Origin: an uncultured Fulvivirga sp.
GTDB lineage: Bacteria; Bacteroidota; Bacteroidia; Cytophagales; Cyclobacteriaceae
DNA: 64,000 bases
Direction of reading: 5' to 3'
Assembly (NCBI GenBank): GCA_947500555.1
Contig: CANMSE010000002.1
Location: 992,001-1,056,000 of the forward strand
In this document: in pieces, positions 44,096 to 54,094 of the stretch
How positions within the stretch are numbered: the stretch's first letter is position 1
Layout: each line of letters begins with the position of its first letter
The notes under the pieces: model-generated
What the model saw: only the letters and a program-made list of their open reading frames with translations
Databases searched by the model: none
Told to the model about the DNA's origin: nothing
Translations under genes and position numbers: made by a program

Positions 44096-45141
44096 TAATT
44101 CGCTCTCAATCTGGCTTTACGTTGTTCAATAGAAAGTTGCCTTTGATATTTTTTAGCATTATTCACATGCTCTCTGTGAGTCTCCGCAAAGTAATGATAA
44201 CCTGAAAAATCTTCTTTAGCACACATATAAATGTAATTATGCTTTTCATAATTGAGCACTGCATCAATGACAGAGATTGGCGGCATATTTATTGGTCCTG
44301 GAGGTAAGCCCTGGTATTTATAAGTATTGTAAGGCGAGTCTGTCGCTTTATGAATATTTAAAACACGTTTCAAACTAAAATCTCCAGATGCAAACACCAA
44401 CGTTGGGTCTGCCTGTAATGCTATCCCTTTATTCAATCGATTAATATAGAGGCCTGCTATGATCTTACTTTCTTCCCTTTTAACACTTTCTGCATTAACT
44501 ATAGAAGCGAGAGTGAATATCTCAGTAGGTTTTAACTCCAACGATTTTGCCTTTGACTTCCGATCATCATTCCAGAATTTTTTATACTCATAGTACATCC
44601 TTTCCACTAAATCAGGTCCTGATATATTGTAATAAACCTCATAGGTATTAGGAATGAACATGCTTATGCTATTGAACTGATCGAATTCCTCATTTTTATT
44701 TATGAAGTCCAGCAGAGCAACATTAAAATCAGTTTCGTTTATAAGCAGGTTAGCTGTAATTCGCTCGCCAAGATCTTCTATTAAGCGTATGTTATTGAAG
44801 GTAATTCTAACTGGAGTTTGTATGCCCGCACGAAGCAACCTAATCACTTCCAGGTTAGTCATATTCGGGTTTATAGAATATCTGCCGGGTTTAACAGCCG
44901 TATCATAATCCATTAACCGTGACAAAAAGCTAAAGCTTACTAAATCGTTTACATATTCTTCGTCATACAGCTTGTTCTGCAAAGACTTGAAGCTTTCACC
45001 TTCCTCTATAATCAGTATTCTATTCTCACCATCTACCAAAAAGTTAGCTGAAAAAAGTATCTGGTAGGCATAGAATGAAAATGATGATAGTAAAATCGTA
45101 AATACCAACATGAACACAATGGTGATCTTCCTTTTATTCAT
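44095..45141 (-). CDS. mltG: Endolytic murein transglycosylase MltG
   Basis: A 348-residue inner-membrane enzyme that cuts nascent glycan strands. One N-terminal helix (about 7-27) is followed by a LysM-like part (FKSLQNKLYDEEYVND) and the catalytic YceG domain with ASIVNAESVKREESKIIAG (catalytic glutamate) and QADPTLVFASGDFSL. The C-terminal PPGPINMPPISVIDAVL and the YFAETHREHVNNAKKYQ end are family hallmarks. It shares one base with the thioesterase gene, and is transcribed away from tsaC. Confidence 0.96.
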   Translation of the reverse strand: MNKRKITIVFMLVFTILLSSFSFYAYQILFSANFLVDGENRILIIEEGESFKSLQNKLYDEEYVNDLVSFSFLSRLMDYDTAVKPGRYSINPNMTNLEVIRLLRAGIQTPVRITFNNIRLIEDLGERITANLLINETDFNVALLDFINKNEEFDQFNSISMFIPNTYEVYYNISGPDLVERMYYEYKKFWNDDRKSKAKSLELKPTEIFTLASIVNAESVKREESKIIAGLYINRLNKGIALQADPTLVFASGDFSLKRVLNIHKATDSPYNTYKYQGLPPGPINMPPISVIDAVLNYEKHNYIYMCAKEDFSGYHYFAETHREHVNNAKKYQRQLSIEQRKARLRAN

Positions 45142-45237
45142 AGTTCAATCGTAATAATGCGCAAAGATAAGTATGATCATTTAACGAAAGGTGACAATTT
45201 TCAATTATTGCAAATCAAGCCAAATCGCAATATTTTA

Positions 45238-45245
45238 TACCTTTG
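45238..45245 (+). promoter_or_regulatory. Possible Bacteroidota -7 box before tsaC
   Basis: TACCTTTG matches TAnnTTTG, 18 bases upstream of the ATG at 45264. A TTG at 45208-45210 is 27 bases away, too far for a standard -33 element. Confidence 0.35.
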
Positions 45246-45263
45246 TTTGATATACGAGACATT

Positions 45264-45893
45264 ATGGCTGCAGAATTTGTCCAATTACATCCTGATAACC
45301 CTGAAAAAAGAAAGGTTGATGAGATCGTAAAAAACTTGAAAGGTGGTGCGGTAATTATTTACCCAACAGACACGATCTATGGTATCGGGTGCGATCTGTT
45401 TCACAGAAATGCTGTAGATCGAGTCACAAAAATTAAGGGCTTACGTCCAAAGAATTTTAACCTGTCTTTTATCTGCCATGATATTAGCCAGATCTCAGAA
45501 CATACCAAGCAGATCGATACACGTACTTTCAAACTATTGAAAAAGGCACTTCCCGGTCCTTTTACCTTCATTTTGGATTCTAATAGAAACGTTCCTAAAA
45601 TTCTAAGTGTCAATAAAAAAACTGTAGGAATTCGGATTCCTGATAATAATATTACTCAAATGATTGTCAGTCAATTGGGAAATCCAATGGTCACCACATC
45701 AATCAAAGATGACGATGAAATATTGGAGTATACTACAGATCCGGAAATCATCTACGAGGAATATAAAAATGTCGTAGATATTGTAATTGATGGCGGCATG
45801 GGAAAAAATGTGCCTTCTACCATAATAGACTGTACTTCCCCGGAACCTGAGATTATTCGTGAAGGCCTGGGAAATATTGATGAATATGTCTAG
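45264..45893 (+). CDS. tsaC: Threonylcarbamoyl-AMP synthase (TsaC/Sua5/YrdC)
   Basis: Makes threonylcarbamoyl-AMP for the t6A37 modification of tRNA. The 209-residue protein, counted from ATG 45264, is a YrdC domain: [15 protein letters not shown], the [16 protein letters not shown]/threonine region and VGIRIPDN are the signatures; [18 protein letters not shown] closes the domain. A TTG seven codons upstream is an alternative start. Its 3' end overlaps the WbqC-like gene by eight bases. Confidence 0.94.
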   Translation: MAAEFVQLHPDNPEKRKVDEIVKNLKGGAVIIYPTDTIYGIGCDLFHRNAVDRVTKIKGLRPKNFNLSFICHDISQISEHTKQIDTRTFKLLKKALPGPFTFILDSNRNVPKILSVNKKTVGIRIPDNNITQMIVSQLGNPMVTTSIKDDDEILEYTTDPEIIYEEYKNVVDIVIDGGMGKNVPSTIIDCTSPEPEIIREGLGNIDEYV

Positions 45894-46515
45894 AGTACTT
45901 ATTGAGAGTCAGTACTTGCCGTCAATAGAATTTTTCTGTTGCATTAGTTTATTCGACACTATAACGATTGAGCAATACGAAAACTTTCAAAAGCAAACTT
46001 ACAGGAATAGGTGCTATATTCTTGGGGCCAATAATGTGCAGGCTTTGACTATTCCTGTAGAGAAATCCAACAGTAAAACTTTAATGAAGGACCTAAAAGT
46101 AGATAGTAGTCAAAGATGGAACCATGAGCATTGGCGATCTATAAAGTCCGCGTACGGTAAGGCTCCATTCTTTGAGTATTTTGCAGAATACTTTTCCAAG
46201 CATTTTGAGAATCCACCTGCATTACTTTTAGACCTCAATTACGAATTCCTGACATTGTGTCTGAAACTACTTCAGATTGACAGAAATGTAGAGCTTACAA
46301 AAACCTTCGAAAAACGACCAAAATCCAATATTTCTGATCTTAGATCGTTAATAACCCCAAAAGAATCATTCCGCGATAGGTCATTATACAAGCCGATTGA
46401 ATATCTGCAGGTTTTTGGCAAAGACTTTGTTGCTAATATGAGCATTGTCGACTTACTAATGAACGAAGGCCCAAATGCCTCCTACATTGTTACCAAATCG
46501 GCTAAGACCGAATGA
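45886..46515 (+). CDS. WbqC-family protein
   Basis: A protein of about 209 residues from ATG 45886 (45880 also possible). [41 protein letters not shown] and [22 protein letters not shown] are the WbqC/YP_ family hallmarks, with R-N-H-W residues conserved. The family occurs in LPS and capsule biosynthesis loci, but the activity is not established. It overlaps tsaC by eight bases, so translation is probably coupled, and precedes clpC by about 105 bases. Confidence 0.8.
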   Translation: MSRVLIESQYLPSIEFFCCISLFDTITIEQYENFQKQTYRNRCYILGANNVQALTIPVEKSNSKTLMKDLKVDSSQRWNHEHWRSIKSAYGKAPFFEYFAEYFSKHFENPPALLLDLNYEFLTLCLKLLQIDRNVELTKTFEKRPKSNISDLRSLITPKESFRDRSLYKPIEYLQVFGKDFVANMSIVDLLMNEGPNASYIVTKSAKTE

Positions 46516-46620
46516 ACATTTAAAATTGGTATTTCGTTACATCTTAATAATTACTTTCTGAGCGATGGTAATTATTTTGTAGAAATCATACATTTACATA
46601 GACACCACAATTGCTTAAAT

Positions 46621-49161
46621 ATGGAAGCAAAATTTTCAAATAGAGTAAAAGAAGTTATCTCATTAAGTCGTGAAGAGGCCCTTAGGCTTGGCCATGATTA
46701 TATTGGCACAGAACATTTGCTTCTGGGAATGATTCGTGAAGGTGAGGGGGTAGCTGTAGGTTTATTAAAAAAACTAGGGATCTCGCTAGATGAATTAAGA
46801 TCTTCTGTAGAAAAAGTTTCTAAAGGGACAGCTTCTACAGATGTGAAAAATTTAGCTAATATTCCTCTGACTCGCCAGTCAGAGAAAGTGTTAAAAATCA
46901 CCTACCTAGAAGCTAAAATATTCAAAAGCCAACTTATAGGTACAGAGCATCTGCTTCTCTCCATTTTGAGAGATGAAGATAATATAGCTACTCAAATATT
47001 AGAGAAATTTGATGTGAGCTATGATGTGGTAAAAGAACTTTTAGAATATCAAACTGACAATCCAATGGCATCATCTGATACTGACGATCCTGAAGACGAC
47101 TCATCAAAATTATTTGGTTCGAGTGCAGGAAGTGGAAAGGAAAAGAAGGGAGGAGAAAAATCAAGAACTCCGGTACTTGACAATTTTGGCAGAGATCTAA
47201 CTAAGCTTGCTGAAGATGACAAGCTTGATCCCATTGTTGGTAGAGAAAAAGAAATTGAGCGAGTAGCACAAATACTCAGTAGAAGAAAGAAAAATAATCC
47301 AATTCTTATTGGAGAACCAGGTGTAGGTAAAACTGCTATTGCTGAAGGCTTGGCATTAAGGATAGTTCAGAAAAAAGTTTCTAGAGTATTGTTCAGTAAA
47401 AGAGTAGTTACTCTTGACTTGGCCTCTTTAGTTGCCGGCACAAAATATCGTGGTCAGTTTGAAGAGCGCATGAAGGCTGTAATGAACGAACTGGAAAAAT
47501 CTCCCGAGGTAATCTTGTTTATAGATGAACTTCACACCATTGTCGGTGCTGGAGGTGCGTCAGGTTCTCTCGATGCTTCCAATATGTTTAAACCAGCGTT
47601 AGCAAGAGGTGAAATTCAGTGCATTGGTGCAACCACACTTGATGAGTACAGGCAGTACATTGAAAAAGACGGAGCATTGGCCCGAAGATTTCAAATGGTT
47701 ATGGTCGATGCCACTACTCCAGAAGAAACTATTGAGATACTGAACAATATTAAAGACAAATATGAGGAACATCATCATGTAAATTATTCTGATGAGGCAA
47801 TACAAGCTTGTGTTAAACTTTCAGATCGATATATCAGTGATCGATATCTGCCAGATAAGGCCATTGATGTTTTAGATGAAGCAGGGGCTCGTGTTCATAT
47901 CAAAAATATACATGTACCTGATGAGATAATTAAGTTTGAAGCTGCTATTGAAGATATCAAACAAGAAAAAAATAGAGTAGTTAAAAGTCAGAAGTATGAA
48001 GAGGCTGCCCAGCTACGAGACAAAGAGAAAAAACTGCTTGAACAACTGGAGCAGGCAAAAGTAAAATGGGAAGATGAAACCAAGACTAAAAGATATGCTG
48101 TCAATGAAGACAATGTATCTGACGTTATTGGTATGATGACTGGAATACCAACCAAACGAATTGCTCAAAAAGAAAGTAATAAGCTTCTTGGCATGAATGA
48201 TGAGCTTAGTGGAAAAGTTATAGGACAGGATGAAGCTATTAAGAAATTAACTCGTGCTATTCAACGAACGAGAGTTGGACTTAAAGACCCTCAAAAACCA
48301 ATTGGTTCTTTTATATTTCTGGGGCCTACAGGTGTCGGTAAAACTGAGTTAGCAAAAGTTTTATCTAACTATCTCTTTGATAAAGAAGATACACTGGTAA
48401 GGATAGATATGAGCGAATACATGGAGAAGTTCTCTGTATCAAGACTTGTAGGAGCACCTCCCGGATATGTAGGATATGAAGAAGGCGGACAGCTTACTGA
48501 AAAAGTCAGAAGAAAGCCTTACAGTGTAGTACTTTTAGATGAAATTGAGAAAGCGCATCCTGATGTATTCAACATCCTGCTTCAGGTATTGGATGATGGT
48601 ATTTTAACTGATGGATTAGGTCGAAGAGTTGACTTTAGAAATACTATTATTATAATGACTTCTAACATTGGGGTCAGGGATCTTAAAGACTTTGGATCTG
48701 GAATTGGTTTCTCAGCTGGTCCTAGAAAGAATGATGATGACGCGATGAAAGCAACTATTCAAGGGGCCTTGAAAAAGGCTTTCAGCCCTGAATTTTTGAA
48801 TAGATTGGATGATGTTATTGTTTTCAATTCTTTACAAAGAGAACATATTCACAAAATCATAGATCTCACGTTGGGTACTTTGTTTGAAAGAATATTGACT
48901 TTAGGATATAACGTAGAGTTAACTGCTAAAGCCAAAGATTTCTTATCTGAAAAGGGTTATGATCCGCAATATGGTGCACGACCTCTGAACAGAGCAATTC
49001 AAAAATATCTTGAGGATCCCGTAGCGGAAGAAATATTGAAAGGTGAAATGGAAGAAGGCTCAACCATTATTGCTGATCATGATGGAAAAAGCGAAGAATT
49101 GAAACTAAAAGTAAAGAAGCCTGGAAAATCGACTAAAAAAGAAGAAAAGAAAGGTGAATAA
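46621..49161 (+). CDS. clpC: ATP-dependent Clp protease ATPase ClpC
   Basis: An 846-residue Hsp100 unfoldase. Two Clp N repeats (about 1-145, HDYIGTEHLLLGMI and IGTEHLLLSIL), AAA domain 1 with GEPGVGKTA (near 233) and VLFIDELHTI, a UVR-like middle (KYEEAAQLRDKEKKL), AAA domain 2 with GPTGVGKTE (near 568) and VVLLDEIEKAHPDVF, and a ClpB-D2-small C-terminal part (NRLDDVIVFNSL, DPQYGARPLNRAIQ). It unfolds substrates for ClpP. ClpS (35703) is a likely adaptor. The C-terminal tail is lysine-rich. It is followed by a terminator. Confidence 0.97.
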   Translation: MEAKFSNRVKEVISLSREEALRLGHDYIGTEHLLLGMIREGEGVAVGLLKKLGISLDELRSSVEKVSKGTASTDVKNLANIPLTRQSEKVLKITYLEAKIFKSQLIGTEHLLLSILRDEDNIATQILEKFDVSYDVVKELLEYQTDNPMASSDTDDPEDDSSKLFGSSAGSGKEKKGGEKSRTPVLDNFGRDLTKLAEDDKLDPIVGREKEIERVAQILSRRKKNNPILIGEPGVGKTAIAEGLALRIVQKKVSRVLFSKRVVTLDLASLVAGTKYRGQFEERMKAVMNELEKSPEVILFIDELHTIVGAGGASGSLDASNMFKPALARGEIQCIGATTLDEYRQYIEKDGALARRFQMVMVDATTPEETIEILNNIKDKYEEHHHVNYSDEAIQACVKLSDRYISDRYLPDKAIDVLDEAGARVHIKNIHVPDEIIKFEAAIEDIKQEKNRVVKSQKYEEAAQLRDKEKKLLEQLEQAKVKWEDETKTKRYAVNEDNVSDVIGMMTGIPTKRIAQKESNKLLGMNDELSGKVIGQDEAIKKLTRAIQRTRVGLKDPQKPIGSFIFLGPTGVGKTELAKVLSNYLFDKEDTLVRIDMSEYMEKFSVSRLVGAPPGYVGYEEGGQLTEKVRRKPYSVVLLDEIEKAHPDVFNILLQVLDDGILTDGLGRRVDFRNTIIIMTSNIGVRDLKDFGSGIGFSAGPRKNDDDAMKATIQGALKKAFSPEFLNRLDDVIVFNSLQREHIHKIIDLTLGTLFERILTLGYNVELTAKAKDFLSEKGYDPQYGARPLNRAIQKYLEDPVAEEILKGEMEEGSTIIADHDGKSEELKLKVKKPGKSTKKEEKKGE

Positions 49162-49180
49162 TATCTTATAAGAAAAGTAA

Positions 49181-49206
49181 AAAGCTGCCATTGGGCAGCT
49201 TTTTTT
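49181..49206 (+). terminator. Intrinsic terminator after clpC
   Basis: AAAGCTGCC (49181-49189) pairs with GGCAGCTTT (49194-49202), a four-base loop between, followed by a T-run to 49206. Confidence 0.88.
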
Positions 49207-49208
49207 GT

Positions 49209-50002
49209 TTATAACAGTCGACAATATTTAGCTCTCAGTTGCTTAGACTTTACTTCATCAAATTGTCTGAGTTGTTTAAAATCATTACATGCTTTATTGA
49301 CCTTCCCTAGTTCGTAAAGCACCAGTCCTCTGCGTATATATACATCTGCATTCAAGTGTTTAAGCTTAATGGCTTTATCAAAGTCCGCTACCGCTTGGGA
49401 AAATCGCCTTAATCGCTGATGTACAATACCTCTGTTAAAAATGGCTTGCCTAAAGTTTGTCTTCTTTTTAATGATGTAGTTAAAATCATTTAGCGCCATA
49501 CTATTTAATCCCATTTGTGAGCGTGCTATGGCTCTATGATAATATGCGTTCAAGTGATCTGGTTTTTGTTTGATACATCTATTAATATCTAACATAGCAC
49601 GCAGGTATGAATACTCTTTTAGATAGCATTGAGCTCGAAAATAAAGTGCATCGAAATGTTCATTATTAATATCCAGAACATTACTAAAATCCATTATAGC
49701 ACTACTTGTATCTCCACTTTTTAAATAGCATCGACCACGGCCTAAATAAATCTTGTATCATTTAAGCTCTTTTCTAAACACTTTCCATATAAAGGAATAG
49801 CTCTATCGAATTCATTAAGTTCCTCATAGGTTCGAGCAAGGTTATAAGTCAAAGTCCAATCATTCGGATTTAACTTGAGCGCTTGTTCAAAATGGAAAAG
49901 TGCCTGTTCAAAGTTTTCTGCTTCAAAGAAATCTTCAGCATCTTGACGATGACTGGAGCAAGCTGATAATAGAAGTAAAAGCGGAATGATATATTTCATC
50001 AA
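49209..50002 (-). pseudogene. TPR lipoprotein gene split by a one-base frameshift
   Basis: Read on the minus strand, residues 1-86 (49742-50002) start with a lipoprotein signal (MKYIIPLLLLLSACSS, cysteine 16) and TPR motifs (EDFFEAENFEQALFHFEQALKLNPNDW), then stop at TAG 49742-49744. If one base is added near 49750 the reading continues without interruption as KIYLGRGRCYLKSGDTSSAIMDFSNVLD into the TPR part at 49209-49694 (DALYFRAQCYLKEYSYLRAMLDINRC). Both halves belong to one TPR lipoprotein of about 265 residues. Whether this is a real mutation, an assembly or sequencing error at an A/T-rich run, or a programmed frameshift cannot be told here. It lies between clpC and a VWA membrane protein gene. 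Confidence 0.8.
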
Positions 50003-50044
50003 CTATAAATTTAGTTAATGATGACACTTATGCAAAACACAGCC

Positions 50045-52126
50045 TCAATAGGTCCCGTGATACTTTCTTAGAAACCATTCTGAAGAAATCAAAAAGATTA
50101 ATAAAAACAGAATCCATTTTAAGTTAATGAATGGTAATAGCTCCTCGCTACTATGTATGACTCCAGTAGCTTCTTTTTGCTCTAGAACTACACCAAGATC
50201 ATCTATTTCATGTTCCTTGAAAAACTGCCCTCCAGACTCCTCCGCCAATTTTTTCATTAATGACAAATCTGCTGTTAGATTAACTGTCTCTAAATTCAGC
50301 TCTTTGACTATAAGCTGACCTCTTACCCTTTCAAGATTTCCATTAAGTGTTGTTGATGCCTCGTATTCATAAACACCTTCATCTATTCCTGTTACTTTGT
50401 ACTCGGTGTTATTTTTACTCGTGATGTAATCATACTCCAACACATTGCCATCCTGACCTGTAAGTTTCAATTCAATCTTATTATCAAAGACTTCTTCATA
50501 TAAATCATTATAAACTTCCGTTTCAAAGACTATCGCCTCACCTGTACTATATTCATTTTTGAATGGATACACTTTAAATTTTCGTTTATCATCTTTAGTA
50601 GATAGATATTGAACAAGCTTCGTGACTAACTCATTGAATAGGTTATTATTGCCGTGGTTGGCATAGTCAGTCAGCTTCCATTTCCAAAGACCTGTACCCA
50701 TGAATAGAGCACTCTTTTTATTATCTACATTCCGTACTGCCAATAGTGGCTTTGTTGTCGTAATACTACCAACTTGTTGAAATAGTATCACCTTAGTTTC
50801 AGATGAGAAGTTATATCTGCCAAAGGGTACTGTAATTGGTGGTAATTGCTGAAAAGAGGATTGTAGTTCATCACTCAAATTAAAATTTTCAAAATTGGCG
50901 TTGAAAGATGCATTGACGTTGTCATACTCCCCAATAGTAGTAGATATGTTTACAAAAGAAGTATTTAAGCTTCTCAACTCAGTTTGGGGGCCCACAATAG
51001 TAAGTTTGGAAAAGGGCATTTTATCAATCTCATCAAGAAGTGAAGAATACCTGTTTGTTCGATCAGGAAGTTGATGATATATGACTAAATCAAATTTCTT
51101 TGGACTACTTTTAAGTCTCTCTATATCTTTAGGATTACTTAGAACGAATTGTTCAAATTCATAATTTGTGTTGCTTTCAATTGCTGATCTCAGTGCTTTG
51201 ATATCTGGATGTGGAGAAGTGGCAAACAAAGCTATCTTTTCCTTTCCTTCAATTACCTCTACATATGCATTCTTTCTGTTATTATTATAAGTTAGTTCAC
51301 CCTCTTTATTACTAACGGTTACTGAATATCTCTGAAACCCATTATTTGTGGCGTCAATCAAAAATCTGACTTCCTTTAATCTATTTTCGTCCGGTAGATT
51401 TATCTGTTGAGACCCTACGATTTCATTATCAAGTCTAACTGTCACTGTCACAAGCTGATTGTCAAATCCTTTTTGTTTCAGTTGAGCAACTATCGGAAAT
51501 TTATTTCCTTGATATGAAAGTTTATTAAACAATAAGCTATGTATGGAGATATCCGATTTAGGTATAGTATCACCTATAGCTAGTGTATTTACAGGAAAGC
51601 CATAATTACCAAATGTTGGCGACAAACCTGCATTATAGATTCCATCTGAAACCAATAAAATCTCATCTAAGTTTCTACCTTCATAAGTACTTTCAATTGA
51701 CTCTAGCAAGGTTGAAATATTCGTTTTATCATAATCAAATGATACTTGATCTATCTCCAATCCATCATTAAATGATCTATAATCCACTTCAAAACCTTTA
51801 GCTAGAAGTTGATCACCTTTAGCTTTCAGTTTGTTTAAGATTGCATTTAATTGAGTACTATCTCTAGTGGCAGCTAAAGAGGCTGAATTATCGATGGCAA
51901 TTACAAACGTTGGTTTTTCTGTTTCATTTAGTATTTGCTTAAGAATTGGGGCAACCAAAAAAATAGCCACTAAAAAAACTACTATAGCCCTCAAAGTGAA
52001 TAGGATTTTATTAATTAAAGGTGACCACGGTCCTTTTTTTTGATACTGGAGAAAGGCATAAATGAGTCCTCCCAACAAGCATAAAATCAGAAAAAAAGGA
52101 TGGTGTTCAAATACGAGTTGTTTCAT
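50045..52126 (-). CDS. VWA-like membrane protein of unknown function (BatA-like)
   Basis: A 693-residue inner-membrane protein. Two membrane helices (about 10-28 and 43-62) are followed by a VWA-type domain with a partial MIDAS (VIAIDNSASL), a long beta-rich periplasmic part (about 250-660), and a C-terminal helix (LKWILFLLIFLISSEWF). No known catalytic motif stands out. Similar proteins occur in Bacteroidota, often annotated only as VWA domain or BatA proteins. It starts a minus-strand run that leads into the TPR lipoprotein gene. Confidence 0.75.
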   Translation of the reverse strand: MKQLVFEHHPFFLILCLLGGLIYAFLQYQKKGPWSPLINKILFTLRAIVVFLVAIFLVAPILKQILNETEKPTFVIAIDNSASLAATRDSTQLNAILNKLKAKGDQLLAKGFEVDYRSFNDGLEIDQVSFDYDKTNISTLLESIESTYEGRNLDEILLVSDGIYNAGLSPTFGNYGFPVNTLAIGDTIPKSDISIHSLLFNKLSYQGNKFPIVAQLKQKGFDNQLVTVTVRLDNEIVGSQQINLPDENRLKEVRFLIDATNNGFQRYSVTVSNKEGELTYNNNRKNAYVEVIEGKEKIALFATSPHPDIKALRSAIESNTNYEFEQFVLSNPKDIERLKSSPKKFDLVIYHQLPDRTNRYSSLLDEIDKMPFSKLTIVGPQTELRSLNTSFVNISTTIGEYDNVNASFNANFENFNLSDELQSSFQQLPPITVPFGRYNFSSETKVILFQQVGSITTTKPLLAVRNVDNKKSALFMGTGLWKWKLTDYANHGNNNLFNELVTKLVQYLSTKDDKRKFKVYPFKNEYSTGEAIVFETEVYNDLYEEVFDNKIELKLTGQDGNVLEYDYITSKNNTEYKVTGIDEGVYEYEASTTLNGNLERVRGQLIVKELNLETVNLTADLSLMKKLAEESGGQFFKEHEIDDLGVVLEQKEATGVIHSSEELLPFINLKWILFLLIFLISSEWFLRKYHGTY

Positions 52127-52286
52127 TTATTTCTCTTCCCTAAAATCTATACGGCAATTTGCAAATAATGATATTGTCATACTAGTATCCAAGCATTAAG
52201 AGTACATCGTCATATTTACTTCTAGAACGTTAGTCATCGAATACCTGTTGTCTGTCTAAGAAAATGATGAACAACAACTTACCTGT

Positions 52287-52294
52287 TATTTTTG
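52287..52294 (+). promoter_or_regulatory. Possible Bacteroidota -7 box before the second LytS gene
   Basis: TATTTTTG matches TAnnTTTG, 24 bases upstream of ATG 52319. No TTTG at the -33 position is evident. Confidence 0.3.
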
Positions 52295-52318
52295 CAGTTA
52301 AGTCTATATTAGATCATA

Positions 52319-53383
52319 ATGCAGGATAAGCTGATATCAATATATACCTCCATTCCAAGATGGGTTAAACACATCCTCTTCTGGCTTTGCTTTGTTTCAT
52401 TTTTTGCAATCTTGTGGGGCAGCTTTAGCGAAAATTATACTGAAGAGTTTATATCGCAATTCTTATTTCTTCCACCAAAGCTATTTGCTTCGTACATTAC
52501 CATGTACCTGCTTATTCCTCGATTTCTGCTACAGAATAAGCCTATACAATTCTTCATATGGACATCCATAATTATCACAATTGCAGGAGCCATCAATTGG
52601 AGTTTTGCAGTTTTTATCGAAAACCCATTTCTATATCCAAATGATGACTTTGGACCATTTTGGAATTTTAAGAAAATAATGAAGTCTGCCACCTACATCT
52701 ACCCTGTCGTTGTGGTATGTAGTTTGATAAAAATATTCAAATCATGGTATCGCAATCAACAGGTAGCTCAACAATTTGAACAAGAAAAGCTTTCAGCTGA
52801 ACTGAAGTTTCTAAAAGCTCAGGTTCATCCTCATTTCTTATTTAACACTTTGAATAACCTATATGCCCTCACCTTAAAAAGGTCATCAAAAGCACCAGAA
52901 ATCGTATTGAAGTTATCAGATCTTCTGAATTATATGCTTTATGAGTGCAACACAGAAAGGGTTCCTCTTAATAAAGAACTAGAGCTGGTCGAGAATTATG
53001 TGGAACTGGAAAAGCTGCGTTATGGCGAACGTTTGGACGTTTCGCTCAACGTGAATGTTGAAGGAAATACTCAGATTGTACCCATGCTTATTCTGCCATT
53101 TATAGAAAACTGTTTTAAGCATGGTGTAAGCGGTGAAACGGACAACTCCTGGGTAAGTATTGATATTACTGTCAAAGATAATTTACTAACATTAAAAGTA
53201 GATAACAGTAAGAGTAATGAAGAAACCAAGGACGAACGAGAATATCGAGAAGGCATCGGACTCAAAAATGTCAAAAGACGATTAGAATTACTATATGGGG
53301 GTGGCTATGATCTTAAAATAATGGATACCAAAGAATCTTACCTGGTTATTTTAAAAGTAGAACTAAAGAATAATGAAGATTAA
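52319..53383 (+). CDS. LytS-type sensor histidine kinase (second pair)
   Basis: A 354-residue kinase with four membrane helices (about 15-135) and a cytoplasmic kinase region. The H-box is AQVHPHFLFNTLNNLYAL, with the phosphorylated histidine near 172, then LPFIENCFKHGV (N-box) and GIGLKNVKRRLELLYGG (G-box). It overlaps its LytTR partner by 11 bases, like the pair at 28522-30406. No sensor domain outside the membrane was seen. Confidence 0.94.
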   Translation: MQDKLISIYTSIPRWVKHILFWLCFVSFFAILWGSFSENYTEEFISQFLFLPPKLFASYITMYLLIPRFLLQNKPIQFFIWTSIIITIAGAINWSFAVFIENPFLYPNDDFGPFWNFKKIMKSATYIYPVVVVCSLIKIFKSWYRNQQVAQQFEQEKLSAELKFLKAQVHPHFLFNTLNNLYALTLKRSSKAPEIVLKLSDLLNYMLYECNTERVPLNKELELVENYVELEKLRYGERLDVSLNVNVEGNTQIVPMLILPFIENCFKHGVSGETDNSWVSIDITVKDNLLTLKVDNSKSNEETKDEREYREGIGLKNVKRRLELLYGGGYDLKIMDTKESYLVILKVELKNNED

Positions 53384-54092
53384 ATGTCTTATTGTTGATG
53401 ATGAACCACTGGCAATAGAGATCATCGAATCCTATGTCAACAAGTTAGATTACATGGAGGTAGTGGCTACTTGCAGTAATGCACTTAAAGCATTTGAATT
53501 AATCCAAAGTAAGGAAGTTGATTTGATTTTTTTAGATATTCAAATGCCAAAACTTACAGGTATTGATTTTGTTAAAGCTTTAAAAAAACCTCCAAATATT
53601 ATTTTGACCACTGCGTATCGTGATTATGCCCTGGAAAGTTATGAACTCGATGTTGTCGATTATTTACTAAAACCCATCTCTTTTGAACGTTTTTTAGTTG
53701 CCATACAAAAAATTAATGGTGCCGAACCAAGCTCTGTCTCTCAGAAAACAATTAATCTTTCAAAAAATGAGGATAGTTACATCTACCTTAAAGCGGACAA
53801 GAAAATGGTTAAAGTAAAATTAGATGATATATTATACATCGAAAGTCTAAAGGATTACATCCGTGTCAGGACCAAAGAAAAAGATGTAGTTAGTCATCAA
53901 AAAATAAGCTATCTAGAAGAGAAATTGCCTGAGGAATTTTTCATGCGAATTCATCGCTCGTTTATTGTCTCTATTAATAAAATAATAAGTTATTCGGCAT
54001 CCGCAATAGAAGTGCCTAATCATGAACTTCCGATTGGAAGAATGTATAAGAATCAGGTGTTGGAAAAACTAGGTAGTGCCAATCACCTTTAG
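53373..54092 (+). CDS. LytTR-family response regulator (second pair)
   Basis: A 239-residue regulator. Receiver: D9-D10, phosphoacceptor D55 in LIFLDIQMPKLTG, TTAYRDYALESYE, and lysine in YLLKPISF. The LytTR DNA-binding domain (about 140-239) shows DDILYIESLKDYIRVRT and RIHRSFIVSINKI. The ATG overlaps the end of the kinase gene by 11 bases. It converges on the rarA gene. Target genes are unknown. Confidence 0.95.
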   Translation: MKIKCLIVDDEPLAIEIIESYVNKLDYMEVVATCSNALKAFELIQSKEVDLIFLDIQMPKLTGIDFVKALKKPPNIILTTAYRDYALESYELDVVDYLLKPISFERFLVAIQKINGAEPSSVSQKTINLSKNEDSYIYLKADKKMVKVKLDDILYIESLKDYIRVRTKEKDVVSHQKISYLEEKLPEEFFMRIHRSFIVSINKIISYSASAIEVPNHELPIGRMYKNQVLEKLGSANHL

Positions 54093-54094
54093 CT

